Below, piece after piece: positions 8,717-19,590 of a DNA stretch of 45,863 bases (the stretch's first letter is position 1; the number at the start of each line of letters is the position of its first letter). Both the position numbers and the translations under genes were made by a program. The notes under the pieces are model-generated. The model worked only from the letters and a program-made list of their open reading frames with translations. It was not told where the DNA came from and did not search any database. The stretch lies in NCBI GenBank assembly GCA_025356815.1, contig JANXQL010000182.1, positions 1 through 45,863 of the forward strand. Reading direction: 5' to 3'. Source of the stretch: Pseudomonadota bacterium. GTDB lineage: Bacteria; Pseudomonadota; Gammaproteobacteria; Steroidobacterales; Steroidobacteraceae.

Positions 8717-9793
8717 ATGACGCTCGCGCGACTCGAGGTCGACGAGTTCCGCTGCATAGAGCGTGCAGAGCTGCGGTTCGATCCGCACTACAACCTGTTC
8801 GTGGGACCCAACGCCTCCGGCAAGACCAGCTTGCTGGAGGCGATTTTCTTTCTGGGGCGCGGGCGCTCGTTCCGGACCCGTCGGCTGGATCGACTCGTGC
8901 GCCAGGGCAAGGACGGCTTCCGGGTGGTGGGGTGGGTGGAGTCGGCCGGTCGAACCAGCGTGCTCGGGATCGGTGGCAGCCGGCAGACGACCGAGATCCG
9001 CATTGGGGGCACTGCGGCGGCGGGGGCGGCGGAGCTCGCCAGCCATTTCCCACCGCAGATCATCGATCCGGAGGTTCACAAGCTGCTGGAGGAGGGTCCG
9101 CAGCGGCGGCGGCGCTTTCTCGACTGGGGGGTGTTCCACGTGGAACCCCAGTTCCTGGAGGTTTGGCAGCGGTACCACCGGGCGCTGCGGCAGCGGAACG
9201 CGGCCCTCAAGCCCGATAGCGACCCGAGGATGGCATCGGTGTGGGATTCGGAATTGCTCGCGGCAGGCGGCCGCCTGGACGAGATGCGCCGCGCCTATCT
9301 TGACCTGCTGTCCCCGACGCTTGCGGATTACGGCCGGCAGTTGCTCGGACTCGATGTGACGCTCGCGTATCAGGCAGGCTGGGCGCACGACGAGTCGTTC
9401 GAACAGGCGCTGGTTCGCAGCGCCGATCGCGATCGCCGCTTCTGCATCACGCACGTCGGCGTGCATCGGGCGGATGTCGGCGTCCGCGTGGAGGGGCAGC
9501 TGGCGCGGGAACGCGTTTCGCGTGGCCAGCAGAAGCTGCTGGCAGCCGCGCTGACACTGGCGCAACTCGCGGTCCAGGAGGCGAGGGCGCCCGGTTCCGG
9601 CGCCCTACTGCTGGACGATCCGGCAGCAGAACTGGACGGTGAGCGCCTCGGGCTGCTGCTGGAACTCGTTCGAGCTCTCAACGTGCAGTTGTTCGTCACC
9701 GCGCTGCGGCCGGACCTGCCAGGGCTGGGCCATCCGGGGGCCCTGTTTCACGTGGAACATGGTCGAATTACCCCGGTTGGATCGCCCGGCTGA
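8717..9793 (+). CDS. recF: DNA replication and repair protein RecF
   Basis: A 358-residue SMC-like ATPase that helps load RecA at single-strand gaps. The N-terminal LARLEVDEFRCIERAELRF is followed by Walker A GPNASGKTS. The ABC-type signature is VSRGQQKLLAAALTLAQ and Walker B is ALLLDDPAAELD. Two copies of the peptide Phe-His-Val-Glu, in GVFHVEP and ALFHVEHG, are each encoded by bases that form a parS-like palindrome. Length and order (dnaA-dnaN-recF-gyrB) are standard. Confidence 0.97.
   Translation: MTLARLEVDEFRCIERAELRFDPHYNLFVGPNASGKTSLLEAIFFLGRGRSFRTRRLDRLVRQGKDGFRVVGWVESAGRTSVLGIGGSRQTTEIRIGGTAAAGAAELASHFPPQIIDPEVHKLLEEGPQRRRRFLDWGVFHVEPQFLEVWQRYHRALRQRNAALKPDSDPRMASVWDSELLAAGGRLDEMRRAYLDLLSPTLADYGRQLLGLDVTLAYQAGWAHDESFEQALVRSADRDRRFCITHVGVHRADVGVRVEGQLARERVSRGQQKLLAAALTLAQLAVQEARAPGSGALLLDDPAAELDGERLGLLLELVRALNVQLFVTALRPDLPGLGHPGALFHVEHGRITPVGSPG
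9132..9147. other. parS: parS-like site 1, inside recF
   Basis: TGTTCCACGTGGAACC contains the perfect 14-base palindrome GTTCCACGTGGAAC, as in ParB-binding parS sites of Pseudomonas-type chromosomes. It lies within the recF reading frame about 1.6 kb from the candidate oriC, where chromosomal parS sites are expected. ParB binding has not been shown. Confidence 0.7.
9744..9759. other. parS: parS-like site 2, inside recF
   Basis: TGTTTCACGTGGAACA differs by one base from the full palindrome TGTTCCACGTGGAACA and by one base from the widely conserved TGTTTCACGTGAAACA. It lies 612 bases right of the first copy, near the 3' end of recF. Confidence 0.65.
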
Positions 9794-9796
9794 GAT

Positions 9797-9805
9797 TGTG
9801 GATAA
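9797..9805 (-). promoter_or_regulatory. Perfect DnaA box in the recF-gyrB gap
   Basis: TGTGGATAA is the exact reverse complement of TTATCCACA. It lies just after the recF stop and about 140 bases before the gyrB -10 element. It may contribute to origin function or let DnaA influence gyrB. Confidence 0.6.
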
Positions 9806-9930
9806 GCCTGACGGGACGGCGCCCTTCAGCCCCCTTCCTGAACCCTCGTGCCCGATCCGGTCCACCTTCCACCCCGGCGCCGCTGCATCCCCGGACAGGC
9901 ATCGGGTGCTGCGTCAGGCCAGTCGACTAA

Positions 9931-12399
<2,469 letters not shown>

Positions 12400-12412
12400 G
12401 GCGACGGCAGAA

Positions 12413-12444
12413 CCGGCGGGAGCCGTGCGCCGGGCGCCCGCCGG
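12413..12444. terminator. GC-rich hairpin after gyrB
   Basis: CCGGCGGG (12413-12420) pairs perfectly with CCCGCCGG (12437-12444) across 16 bases, starting 13 bases after the gyrB stop. There is no T-run, so it is either a weak or factor-assisted terminator or an RNA-stabilising hairpin. The rest of the gap to 12572 shows only a weak TATACG at 12477-12482. Confidence 0.4.
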
Positions 12445-12572
12445 CGTTCGCGCAGCCCGATCCACGACAAAATACCTATACGCCCCTCGGCTTACCCGCT
12501 ACTCTCGGGCGAGGCGGTCGGCCCTGAGCACCGATCCAGAACAACAGCACCGGTGAAGTCGGAGAGCGCGGC

Positions 12573-13994
12573 GTGGTCTTCAATTCGCTGACGTTCGCGC
12601 TGTTCTTCGCGACGATCCTGCTGCTTCACAACCTGCCCCTGCCGTGGTCGGTGAAGAAGTGCAACCTGCTGATCGGCAGCTACCTGTTCTACGCCGCGTG
12701 GAACCCGCCGTTCATCATCCTGCTGTGGGCTTCGACGGTCGTCGACTGGCTGGTCGCGATGCAGATCCACCGGCAGCACGATCCGCGGCGTCGCAAGGCA
12801 TGGCTGGTGATCTCGCTGGTCGTGAACCTCGGCTTCCTCGGCTTCTTCAAGTACGGCCAGTTCGCACTGCAGAACTGGCAGGCACTGATGTCACTCGTCG
12901 GCGTGCATTACGAGCCGCCGCCGTGGAACATCCTGCTGCCGGTGGGTATCTCGTTCTATACGTTCCATTCGATGTCCTACACCCTCGACATCTACTTCAG
13001 GCGCGTCGCGCCGATTCCCAGGTTGTTCGACTTCGCGCTGTTCGTGACCTTCTTTACCCAGCTGGTCGCAGGGCCGATCCTGCGCACCGCGGACCTTGTG
13101 CCGCAGTTCATGACGCCGCGCACGGCCACGCGCGACCAGTTGCTGTGGGGACTTGCGCTGATGACGCTGGGGCTGTTCGAGAAGGTGGTGGTCGCCGATG
13201 GGGCGCTTGCCCACGTCGCCGATGCTGTCTACGGCGCCAAGGATCCGGTCGGCTGCCTCGACAGCTGGATGGGAACGCTCGCGTTCTCCGGGCAGATCTT
13301 CTGCGACTTCGCCGGCTACTCGACCGTCGCGGTGGGCGCTGCGATGAGCCTCGGCTTCTCGATCCCGAACAACTTCAACAACCCCTACGCCGCGCGGGGC
13401 TTCTCCGATTTCTGGCGGCGCTGGCACATCTCGCTGTCGACCTGGCTGCGCGACTACCTGTACGTGCCGCTGGGCGGCAACCGCAAGAGCGAGTGGCGCA
13501 CGTACGCGAACCTGATGACGACGATGCTGATCGGTGGCCTGTGGCATGGCGCCAACTGGACGTTCGTCGTCTGGGGCGGACTGCATGGGCTATACCTGAG
13601 CGTCGAAAGGCTGCTGCGCGGGCAAGCTGCGCGGCGGCCCTGGCTCGCCCGTCTCGGCGCGCCGCTGCTGGTGATGCTGGTGACGTACCTGTTCGTGGAC
13701 GTGACCTGGGTGTTCTTCCGCGCCAAGACATTCGCCGCGGCGAGTACGCTGCTCGCGGCGATGGCGGGGCTGCATCCGGCCGCGAAACCCATGCTGCCGA
13801 TGGTATGGATCCTCGAGACCTGTGTCGCGATCGGCGGCATCCTCGCCGCGCAACTCTACATGCGCGACCGCACGCTCGAGCAGGTCGTCGGTCGCGCGCA
13901 TCCGGCGCTGCTCGCAACGGTATGGGCCGCGATGGGGTTCCTCGTGATCATCACCCAGGGGTCGGGAGATGCCTTCATCTACTTCCAGTTCTGA
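12573..13994 (+). CDS. MBOAT family O-acyltransferase (AlgI-like)
   Basis: A 473-residue polytopic membrane protein of the membrane-bound O-acyltransferase family. The opening VFNSLTFALFFATILLLH and the later GISFYTFHSMSYTLDIYF and QLVAGPILR are typical of AlgI/PatA-like proteins, which pass acyl groups across the inner membrane to periplasmic glycans. His325, in GLWHGANWTFVVWGGLHG, is the conserved catalytic His. The start is a GTG, supported by GGAGAG seven bases upstream. The next gene, an SGNH-like protein, overlaps its last 26 bases, and MBOAT plus SGNH pairs commonly perform transfer in two steps. The acceptor is unknown: no alginate or other polysaccharide genes are nearby. Confidence 0.88.
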   Translation: MVFNSLTFALFFATILLLHNLPLPWSVKKCNLLIGSYLFYAAWNPPFIILLWASTVVDWLVAMQIHRQHDPRRRKAWLVISLVVNLGFLGFFKYGQFALQNWQALMSLVGVHYEPPPWNILLPVGISFYTFHSMSYTLDIYFRRVAPIPRLFDFALFVTFFTQLVAGPILRTADLVPQFMTPRTATRDQLLWGLALMTLGLFEKVVVADGALAHVADAVYGAKDPVGCLDSWMGTLAFSGQIFCDFAGYSTVAVGAAMSLGFSIPNNFNNPYAARGFSDFWRRWHISLSTWLRDYLYVPLGGNRKSEWRTYANLMTTMLIGGLWHGANWTFVVWGGLHGLYLSVERLLRGQAARRPWLARLGAPLLVMLVTYLFVDVTWVFFRAKTFAAASTLLAAMAGLHPAAKPMLPMVWILETCVAIGGILAAQLYMRDRTLEQVVGRAHPALLATVWAAMGFLVIITQGSGDAFIYFQF

Positions 13995-15093
13995 GCCGCC
14001 GGTGATCGTGAGCGAGCGTGGCTATGTGCGATCGGTGCCCGCGATCCTCTGGCCGGCCGTCGCGCTCGCTGCGCTGGTGCTCGCGCTGCTCGCGATCGGC
14101 GTCTGGGAGGGGTCGATGCGCCGGCACGGGCTGAAGGCCGGCGACCTCGACGATGGCGACAGCCACTGGGTCGTCGAGCGGCGCAAGGTCGATTCCGGTC
14201 CGCGCGACCAGATCGTCCTGATCGGGGACTCGCGGATCCTGTTCGACTCGAACCTCGACGAGTGGCAGCGCCTGACCGGTCGCCGCCCGATCCAGCTCGC
14301 GATGGAGGGCACCAACGGCGCGCCAGTCCTGGAGAACCTGGCCAACGATGAGCACTTCGCCGGCCTGGCGGTCGTCGGCATGGCGCCCACGTCGTATTTC
14401 CGCGATGCGGCCGGCCTGCACGACAAGGCGCTCGCGTACCTGCGCGACGAGTCGCCCTCCCAGCGGCTCGGCCACCTGATCGACCTGCAGCTGCAGACGG
14501 TGTTTGCGTTCCTCGATCACGACTACGCGCTGTTTCCGCTGATCGAACGCCACCACTACCGGGAGCGGACTGGCTACGACGCAGGCTCCGCCCCGTACTT
14601 CGACGTATGGAAGCTGCGGGAGACCGGCCCCGCGCGGCAGTACCGGATGTGGTCGCGACTCATCACCGACCCGTACCTGCAGGAGCACGGCCGGCTCGCC
14701 TGGCACGACTTCGACGGCAAGGTCTTCGAGGACGCCCAGATCGCGAAGGTCATCGCCAAGTCCAAGGGCTGGGTCGCGAAGATCCGCGGACGCGGCGGCG
14801 AGGTCGCCTTTCTGCGCCCACCGTCGAGCGGGCGCGTGATCGTCAACGAGGACCGGCGGGTGGGGCGGGTGCGCACGTGGGACCCGCTGTTGCGGGCGAC
14901 GGGAAGTTACGGATTTCATTTCCGCGACGACCCGGTCACCGCCGCGATGCAGTGCCCGGAGTGGTCGCACCTGACCGCGAGCGACGCTGCGATGTTCACC
15001 CGGATTTACGTCGCCGCCCTCAAGGCGCATGTTCCCTGGCTAGAGATCCATGCAGCCAGCGGAGCCCCGCATGAACATCCTGATCGCGGTTGA
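13969..15093 (+). CDS. SGNH/GDSL-like membrane-anchored protein, MBOAT partner
   Basis: A 374-residue protein with one N-terminal transmembrane helix (about residues 26-46) and a predicted periplasmic domain. IVLIGDSRILFDSNLDEW gives a GDS motif with Ser88 as candidate nucleophile; WSHL near the C-terminus (His334) could be the catalytic His. This pattern resembles the AlgJ/AlgX/PatB-type partners that complete O-acetylation begun by an MBOAT protein. It overlaps the MBOAT gene by 26 bases, and uspA overlaps its last 23 bases, so the three are likely co-transcribed. Family assignment is moderate because overall similarity beyond the motif cannot be checked here. Confidence 0.7.
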   Translation: MPSSTSSSEPPVIVSERGYVRSVPAILWPAVALAALVLALLAIGVWEGSMRRHGLKAGDLDDGDSHWVVERRKVDSGPRDQIVLIGDSRILFDSNLDEWQRLTGRRPIQLAMEGTNGAPVLENLANDEHFAGLAVVGMAPTSYFRDAAGLHDKALAYLRDESPSQRLGHLIDLQLQTVFAFLDHDYALFPLIERHHYRERTGYDAGSAPYFDVWKLRETGPARQYRMWSRLITDPYLQEHGRLAWHDFDGKVFEDAQIAKVIAKSKGWVAKIRGRGGEVAFLRPPSSGRVIVNEDRRVGRVRTWDPLLRATGSYGFHFRDDPVTAAMQCPEWSHLTASDAAMFTRIYVAALKAHVPWLEIHAASGAPHEHPDRG

Positions 15094-15517
15094 TTTTTCT
15101 GCGGTGACCGACCGGATCGTCACGACCGTGCTGCGGTTCGCGACGGACCCCGCTGCGCACCGGATGTTCCTGATCCACATCGCCGCGCCCGAGCCGGACT
15201 TCGTCGGGTACGGCACCGGCCCGAAGACGGTACGTAGTCAAATCGCCCATGAACTACGCGAGCAACACGCCCAGTTGGCGGTGTATGCGGCACGGCTGCG
15301 CGCCGGCGGCTGCGAGGTCACTCCGCTGCTGTTGCAGGGACCGACCATCGAGACGGTGCTAGCCGAGGCCAGTCGCGTCGCCGCGGATCTGCTGGTCATC
15401 GGCAGTCACGGCCATGGTGCTGTTTACGACCTGCTGGTCGGCAGTGTCTCGGAGGGCTTGGTTCGTCGCTCCGACCGCCCCGTACTTGTCGTTCCGGCGC
15501 TCCGAGGCCGTGATTAA
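15071..15517 (+). CDS. Universal stress protein family (UspA-like)
   Basis: A 148-residue single-domain Usp protein. It starts MNILIAVDFSAVTDRIV, the usual beta1 strand with Asp, and ends with the nucleotide-binding GSHGHGAVYDLLVGSVSEGLVRRSDRPVLVVP. The G-x2-G-x9-G-(S/T) pattern suggests an ATP-binding type. The start at 15071 begins family homology; an ATG at 15050 in frame would add seven residues. It overlaps the SGNH gene, so expression is probably linked to it, although a functional connection is unclear. Confidence 0.88.
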   Translation: MNILIAVDFSAVTDRIVTTVLRFATDPAAHRMFLIHIAAPEPDFVGYGTGPKTVRSQIAHELREQHAQLAVYAARLRAGGCEVTPLLLQGPTIETVLAEASRVAADLLVIGSHGHGAVYDLLVGSVSEGLVRRSDRPVLVVPALRGRD

Positions 15518-15544
15518 GACCACGTGTCTGTGCTTTATTACCAA

Positions 15545-15581
15545 CCGATCGTGCTTTAGCACGGTCGGTCGTGACTTTTTT
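15545..15581. terminator. Terminator between convergent uspA and plsC-like gene
   Basis: CCGATCGTGC (15545-15554) pairs with GCACGGTCGG (15559-15568) over ten positions with one G-U pair and loop TTTA. A six-T run follows at 15576-15581, seven bases after the stem. It lies 27 bases after the uspA stop and could stop transcription rightwards; the spacing makes it a moderate intrinsic terminator. Confidence 0.55.
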
Positions 15582-16288
15582 CAACCACCGAGTTCGCCGA
15601 CCTTGGCGTCGATCCAGGCCTTCACCTCCTCGGTGACCGCCCGCGGCTCACGACCGGCGGGGTCGATCGGCGGCCCGATCACGACCCGAATCGTGCCGCG
15701 CCGCTTGAGCAGCCCGCGCCGACCCCAGTACCGCCCGGCGTCATGGGCAACCGGCACGATCAGCCGGCCGGTCTGGGTTGCGAGCAACGCGCCGCTGAGC
15801 CCATAGCGGCGCCGCTCGCCGACGCCGACCCGGGTGCCCTCCGGGAACACCAGAATCCACATTCCCGACTCGAGCCGCTCGCGGCCCTGGCTGACGACCT
15901 GGTTGACCGCCTGCGCGTGCGCCGACCGGTCGATCGCGATCGGCCGCATCGCCCTGGTGCCCCAGCCGATGATCGGGATCCACAGAATCTCCCGCTTGAG
16001 CACCCAGGCCTGCGGCGGGAACACCACCATTTGCGCGATGGTTTCCCAGGCGGAGGAGTGGCGCCATATCGAGATATGGCAGCCGGACGGGATGTGCTCG
16101 ACGCCTTCGACGACATAGTCGAGTCCGCACAGAAGCTTCAAGGCGGCGAGCTGCACTCGCGCCCAGCTGCGCGCAAGCGCGAATCGATAGCGGTACGGCA
16201 GCACCGCCGCGCAGGTGATCAGGAAGCCGTAGACGAACGTCATCGCGAACAGGAACGTCGTGTACAGGAGCGACAGCAGCCATTGCAT
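15581..16288 (-). CDS. plsC: 1-acyl-glycerol-3-phosphate acyltransferase (PlsC-like)
   Basis: A 235-residue acyltransferase expected to make phosphatidic acid by acylating lysophosphatidic acid at the inner membrane. Residues 1-33 form a hydrophobic anchor. The catalytic HX4D/E motif appears as RHSSAWE (His77, Glu82), the Glu variant seen in this subfamily, and FPEGTR (148-153) is the phosphate-binding motif. The start at 16288 follows homology; the frame extends to 16342 but that stretch is only basic residues. It follows glyS by 72 bases, echoing the glyQ-glyS-gmhB-plsC order of related genera but without gmhB. Confidence 0.85.
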   Translation of the reverse strand: MQWLLSLLYTTFLFAMTFVYGFLITCAAVLPYRYRFALARSWARVQLAALKLLCGLDYVVEGVEHIPSGCHISIWRHSSAWETIAQMVVFPPQAWVLKREILWIPIIGWGTRAMRPIAIDRSAHAQAVNQVVSQGRERLESGMWILVFPEGTRVGVGERRRYGLSGALLATQTGRLIVPVAHDAGRYWGRRGLLKRRGTIRVVIGPPIDPAGREPRAVTEEVKAWIDAKVGELGG

Positions 16289-16360
16289 AGCGCCGAAGTG
16301 TAACGAAAATTCTCGACGCCGCCGCGAACGGCGCCCGTACACCGGTCCGCTCGGCGCGGC

Positions 16361-18487
16361 TCAGCCGGGCAGCCGCGACAGGTCCGCTATCTGCAGGAAC
16401 AGTCGCTGCATCGAGGCGAGCAGGGTCAGCCGGTTCGTGCGCACGGCGGGGACATCGGCCATGACCATCACGCGCTCGAAGAACGCATCGACCGCCGGCC
16501 GCAGGGTCGCGAGTTCCCTCAGCGCGCCTGCATAGTCGCGATGCGCAAGCCTGGCTGCGACGAGCGGCGTCAGCGTCGAGACGGCCTGAGCGAGCGCGCG
16601 CTCCTCGGCGCCCTCGAACAGCTCCGCGCGCGCAGCGCCCGACGGTGTGCCGTCCGCCTTGCGCAGGATGTTGGCGATGCGCTTGTTGGCACCGGATAGT
16701 GCGGCCGCATCCGGCAATGCGAGGAACGCGCCCAGCGCGCGCAAACGCGCGTCGAAGTCCAGCGGCGAGGCGGGACGGCAGACCAGCACGGCGTCGAACA
16801 TCTCCGAGCTGATGCCGTCCGTCGCTTCGAGGTAGTAGGCGCGCAGTCGCTCGAAGGCGTAGTCGTAGACCTCGCGCGCGATCGCGGTGCCGTCCGGCGT
16901 CGCGACCGGCTTGCCATCGGCGCGTGTGGCGGCCTGTGCCGCGAGGTCCGCGTCGATGGCCTCGAACGCGGCGGCGATGACGGCCGGCAGATCGAGCTCG
17001 AGCCTGCGCTCGAGCACGATCCGAACCACGCCGAGCGTTGCCCGGCGCACCGCGAACGGATCCTTCGTGCCAGTGGGCTTCTGGCCGATCGCGAACGCAC
17101 CGACGATGGTGTCCAGCTTGTCGGCGAGCGCAAGCGCCGTGCCGGTGGCCGACGAAGGCAGCGCGTCGCCGGCGTAGCGCGGCAGGTACTGCTCGCCGAT
17201 GGCGATCGCGACGGCGTCGGTCGCGCCGTCGTGGCGCGCGTAGTAGGCGCCCATCGTGCCCTGCAGCTCGGGGAACTCGCCGACCAGGCCGGTCAACAGA
17301 TCGCACTTGGCAAGCTCCGCTGCGCGAGCTGCGTCCTGGGCGCCAGCGCCGACGACCGGTGCGAGCAGGAGCGCGAGCCGCTTGATGCGCTCGCTCCTGG
17401 CGTAGTAGGAGCCCAACTGCGCCTGGAACGTCACGGCCTTCAACTGCTCACGGCGTGCGGCGAGCGGGATGCGACAGTCCTGCTCCCAGAAGAACGCCGC
17501 GTCCGCGAGGCGCGGCCGCACCACGCGCTCGTTGCCACGCCGAACCTCGTCGGGTGCGCGGCTGACGATGTTCGCCACGGTGATGAACAGCGAGGTCAGC
17601 CGCGACTGGGCATCCTCGACCGGGAAGTAGCGCTGGTGATCCTGCAGTGTCGCGATCAGCACCTCGCGCGGCAGCGAGAGGAAGCGCTCCTCGAAGCGCC
17701 CGGCAAGCGGCACCGGCCACTCAACCAGTGCGGTGACCTCGTCGAGCAAAGCGTCGCCGATGATCGCCCGGCCGCCGTGCTCGGTCGCAAGCCGCGTGAC
17801 GCCATCGAGAATCAGCTGCCGGCGACGCGCGAAGTCGGCGATGACCCGGCCCGCCTTCTCCAGGCGGCCGGCGTAGCTCGCAGGCGTCGCCAGGCGGATC
17901 TGCTTTGGCGCCATGAAGCGATGGCCGCGAGTATGGTCACCCGCCGTGATGCCGAGGATCGTCGCCGGCACCACGTCCTTGCCGTACAGCAGCACGATCC
18001 AGTGCACGGGGCGCACGAACTCCGCCGTGCCACTGCCCCAGCGCATGCGCTTGGCGATCGGCAGCTTGTCGAGCGCGGCGCCGACAATGCCCTCGAGCAG
18101 CGTGATCGTCGCCGCGCCGCGCTTCACGCCCGTGTGGAACAGGAACTCGCCCTTGGCCTCGGCGATGCGGCCGAGCGCCGAGAGCGTCGTGCCGCAGGAC
18201 TCGGCGAACGCAGTCGCGGCGCGGGTGGGCTGTCCGTCGGCGCTGAACGCGGCGCTGACCGGCGGACCCTTGCGACGGATCTGCTGGTCGGGCTGGTGTT
18301 CGGCGACGCGCCGCACCAGCAGCGCGAGGCGCCGGGGCGACGCGTAGTGCTCGGCCTTGCCGTGACGGACGCCGGCGGCGGCGAGACCGGCGAGGATGCC
18401 CTCGCCGAATGCCGCCGACAGCGCCGGCAGCGACTTGGGCGGCAGCTCCTCGATGCCGATCTCGACCAGCAGGTCACGCGCGCTCAT
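16361..18487 (-). CDS. glyS: Glycine-tRNA ligase beta subunit
   Basis: A 708-residue beta chain of the alpha2-beta2 glycyl-tRNA synthetase, which contributes tRNA binding. It starts [20 protein letters not shown], the canonical beginning, and contains the family block [20 protein letters not shown], then [10 protein letters not shown] and a C-terminal anticodon-binding domain ([21 protein letters not shown] onwards). The ATG at 18487 overlaps the glyQ stop in ATGA, so translation is coupled. The same frame is open far upstream inside glyQ, which is not coding. Confidence 0.96.
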   Translation of the reverse strand: MSARDLLVEIGIEELPPKSLPALSAAFGEGILAGLAAAGVRHGKAEHYASPRRLALLVRRVAEHQPDQQIRRKGPPVSAAFSADGQPTRAATAFAESCGTTLSALGRIAEAKGEFLFHTGVKRGAATITLLEGIVGAALDKLPIAKRMRWGSGTAEFVRPVHWIVLLYGKDVVPATILGITAGDHTRGHRFMAPKQIRLATPASYAGRLEKAGRVIADFARRRQLILDGVTRLATEHGGRAIIGDALLDEVTALVEWPVPLAGRFEERFLSLPREVLIATLQDHQRYFPVEDAQSRLTSLFITVANIVSRAPDEVRRGNERVVRPRLADAAFFWEQDCRIPLAARREQLKAVTFQAQLGSYYARSERIKRLALLLAPVVGAGAQDAARAAELAKCDLLTGLVGEFPELQGTMGAYYARHDGATDAVAIAIGEQYLPRYAGDALPSSATGTALALADKLDTIVGAFAIGQKPTGTKDPFAVRRATLGVVRIVLERRLELDLPAVIAAAFEAIDADLAAQAATRADGKPVATPDGTAIAREVYDYAFERLRAYYLEATDGISSEMFDAVLVCRPASPLDFDARLRALGAFLALPDAAALSGANKRIANILRKADGTPSGAARAELFEGAEERALAQAVSTLTPLVAARLAHRDYAGALRELATLRPAVDAFFERVMVMADVPAVRTNRLTLLASMQRLFLQIADLSRLPG

Positions 18488-19452
18488 GCGTGGCTCCCGC
18501 TTCGCGTCGCTTCCGGCAACGGCGGGTCGACCAGCGGCACCAGCGAGCGCAGCATCGGGAAGCCGAGCGCCTCGCGGCTGTTGAAGTAGGCCTCGGCGAC
18601 ACCGCGCGCGAGCGTGCGCACCCGCAGGATGTAGCGCTGGCGCTCGGTCACGGAGATCGCACGGCGCGCGTCCAGCAGGTTGAACGTGTGCGAGCTCTTT
18701 AGCATGCGCTCGTAGGCGGGCAGGGCGAGCGGCACGGCCAGCAGCTTCTGGCACTCACGCTCGTGCGCGTCGAACTGGTGGAACAGCTCGTCCGTGTCGG
18801 CGTGCTCGAAGTTGTACTTCGACTGCTCCACCTCGTTCTGGTGGTACACGTCGCCGTAGGTGACCCGGCCAAGTGGCCCGTCGGTCCAGACGAGGTCGTA
18901 GACGCTCTCGACGCCCTGCAGGTACATCGCCAGCCGCTCGAGGCCGTAGGTGATCTCGCCCATCACCGGCCGGCAGTCGAGGCCGCCGACCTGCTGGAAG
19001 TAGGTGAACTGCGTGATTTCCATGCCGTTGAGCCAGACCTCCCAGCCGAGGCCCCACGCGCCGAGCGTCGGCGACTCCCAGTTGTCCTCGACCAGACGGA
19101 TGTCGTGCGTGAGCGGATCGAAGCCGAGCGCCGCGAGCGAGCCCAGGTACAGGTCGACGAAGTTCGGCGGCGAGGGCTTGATGGCCACCTGGAACTGGTA
19201 GTAGCGCTGCAGGCGGAACGGGTTCTCGCCGTAGCGGCCATCGGTCGGCCGCCGCGACGGCTGCACGTAGGCCGCACTCCAGGGTTCCGGACCGACTGCG
19301 CGCAGGAAGGTCGCGGGGTGGAACGTGCCGGCGCCGACTTCCATGTCGTAGGGCTGCACGAGCACGCAGCCCTGCGCCGCCCAGTAGGTCTGCAGCGCGA
19401 AAATCAGGTCCTGGAAGGTACGGGGACGGGAAGTGGTCCGGGAGCGGGCCAT
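18484..19452 (-). CDS. glyQ: Glycine-tRNA ligase alpha subunit
   Basis: A 322-residue class II catalytic subunit that activates glycine. It includes [40 protein letters not shown] and [26 protein letters not shown], all hallmark GlyQ sequence. The ATG at 19452 has GAGG eight bases upstream and begins the conserved sequence after a short Arg-rich leader. The open frame continues upstream to 20301 but is antisense to the acyl-CoA synthetase gene and is not used. Confidence 0.97.
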   Translation of the reverse strand: MARSRTTSRPRTFQDLIFALQTYWAAQGCVLVQPYDMEVGAGTFHPATFLRAVGPEPWSAAYVQPSRRPTDGRYGENPFRLQRYYQFQVAIKPSPPNFVDLYLGSLAALGFDPLTHDIRLVEDNWESPTLGAWGLGWEVWLNGMEITQFTYFQQVGGLDCRPVMGEITYGLERLAMYLQGVESVYDLVWTDGPLGRVTYGDVYHQNEVEQSKYNFEHADTDELFHQFDAHERECQKLLAVPLALPAYERMLKSSHTFNLLDARRAISVTERQRYILRVRTLARGVAEAYFNSREALGFPMLRSLVPLVDPPLPEATRSGSHA

Positions 19453-19504
19453 GCGGTTGCCTCGAGCGTCGATCGCCGGCAGCCCGGCAGCGGGAAACGG
19501 CGTG

Positions 19505-19510
19505 ATTATA
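19505..19510 (-). promoter_or_regulatory. -10 element for glyQS
   Basis: The minus strand reads GCTATAAT with a perfect TATAAT. It gives a leader of about 45 bases before glyQ. No good -35 is seen. Confidence 0.5.
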
Positions 19511-19590
19511 GCGGAGCGCGCGGCCGCGTCCTTCCGGTATCTTGTGCCACGGACGCGGCCAGGACCGGTCGCGCCTAGGGGGAGCGACGC

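Noticed and set aside
17231-18589. Long frame antisense to glyS
   Set aside because: glyS is intact across this stretch; the antisense product has no motif.
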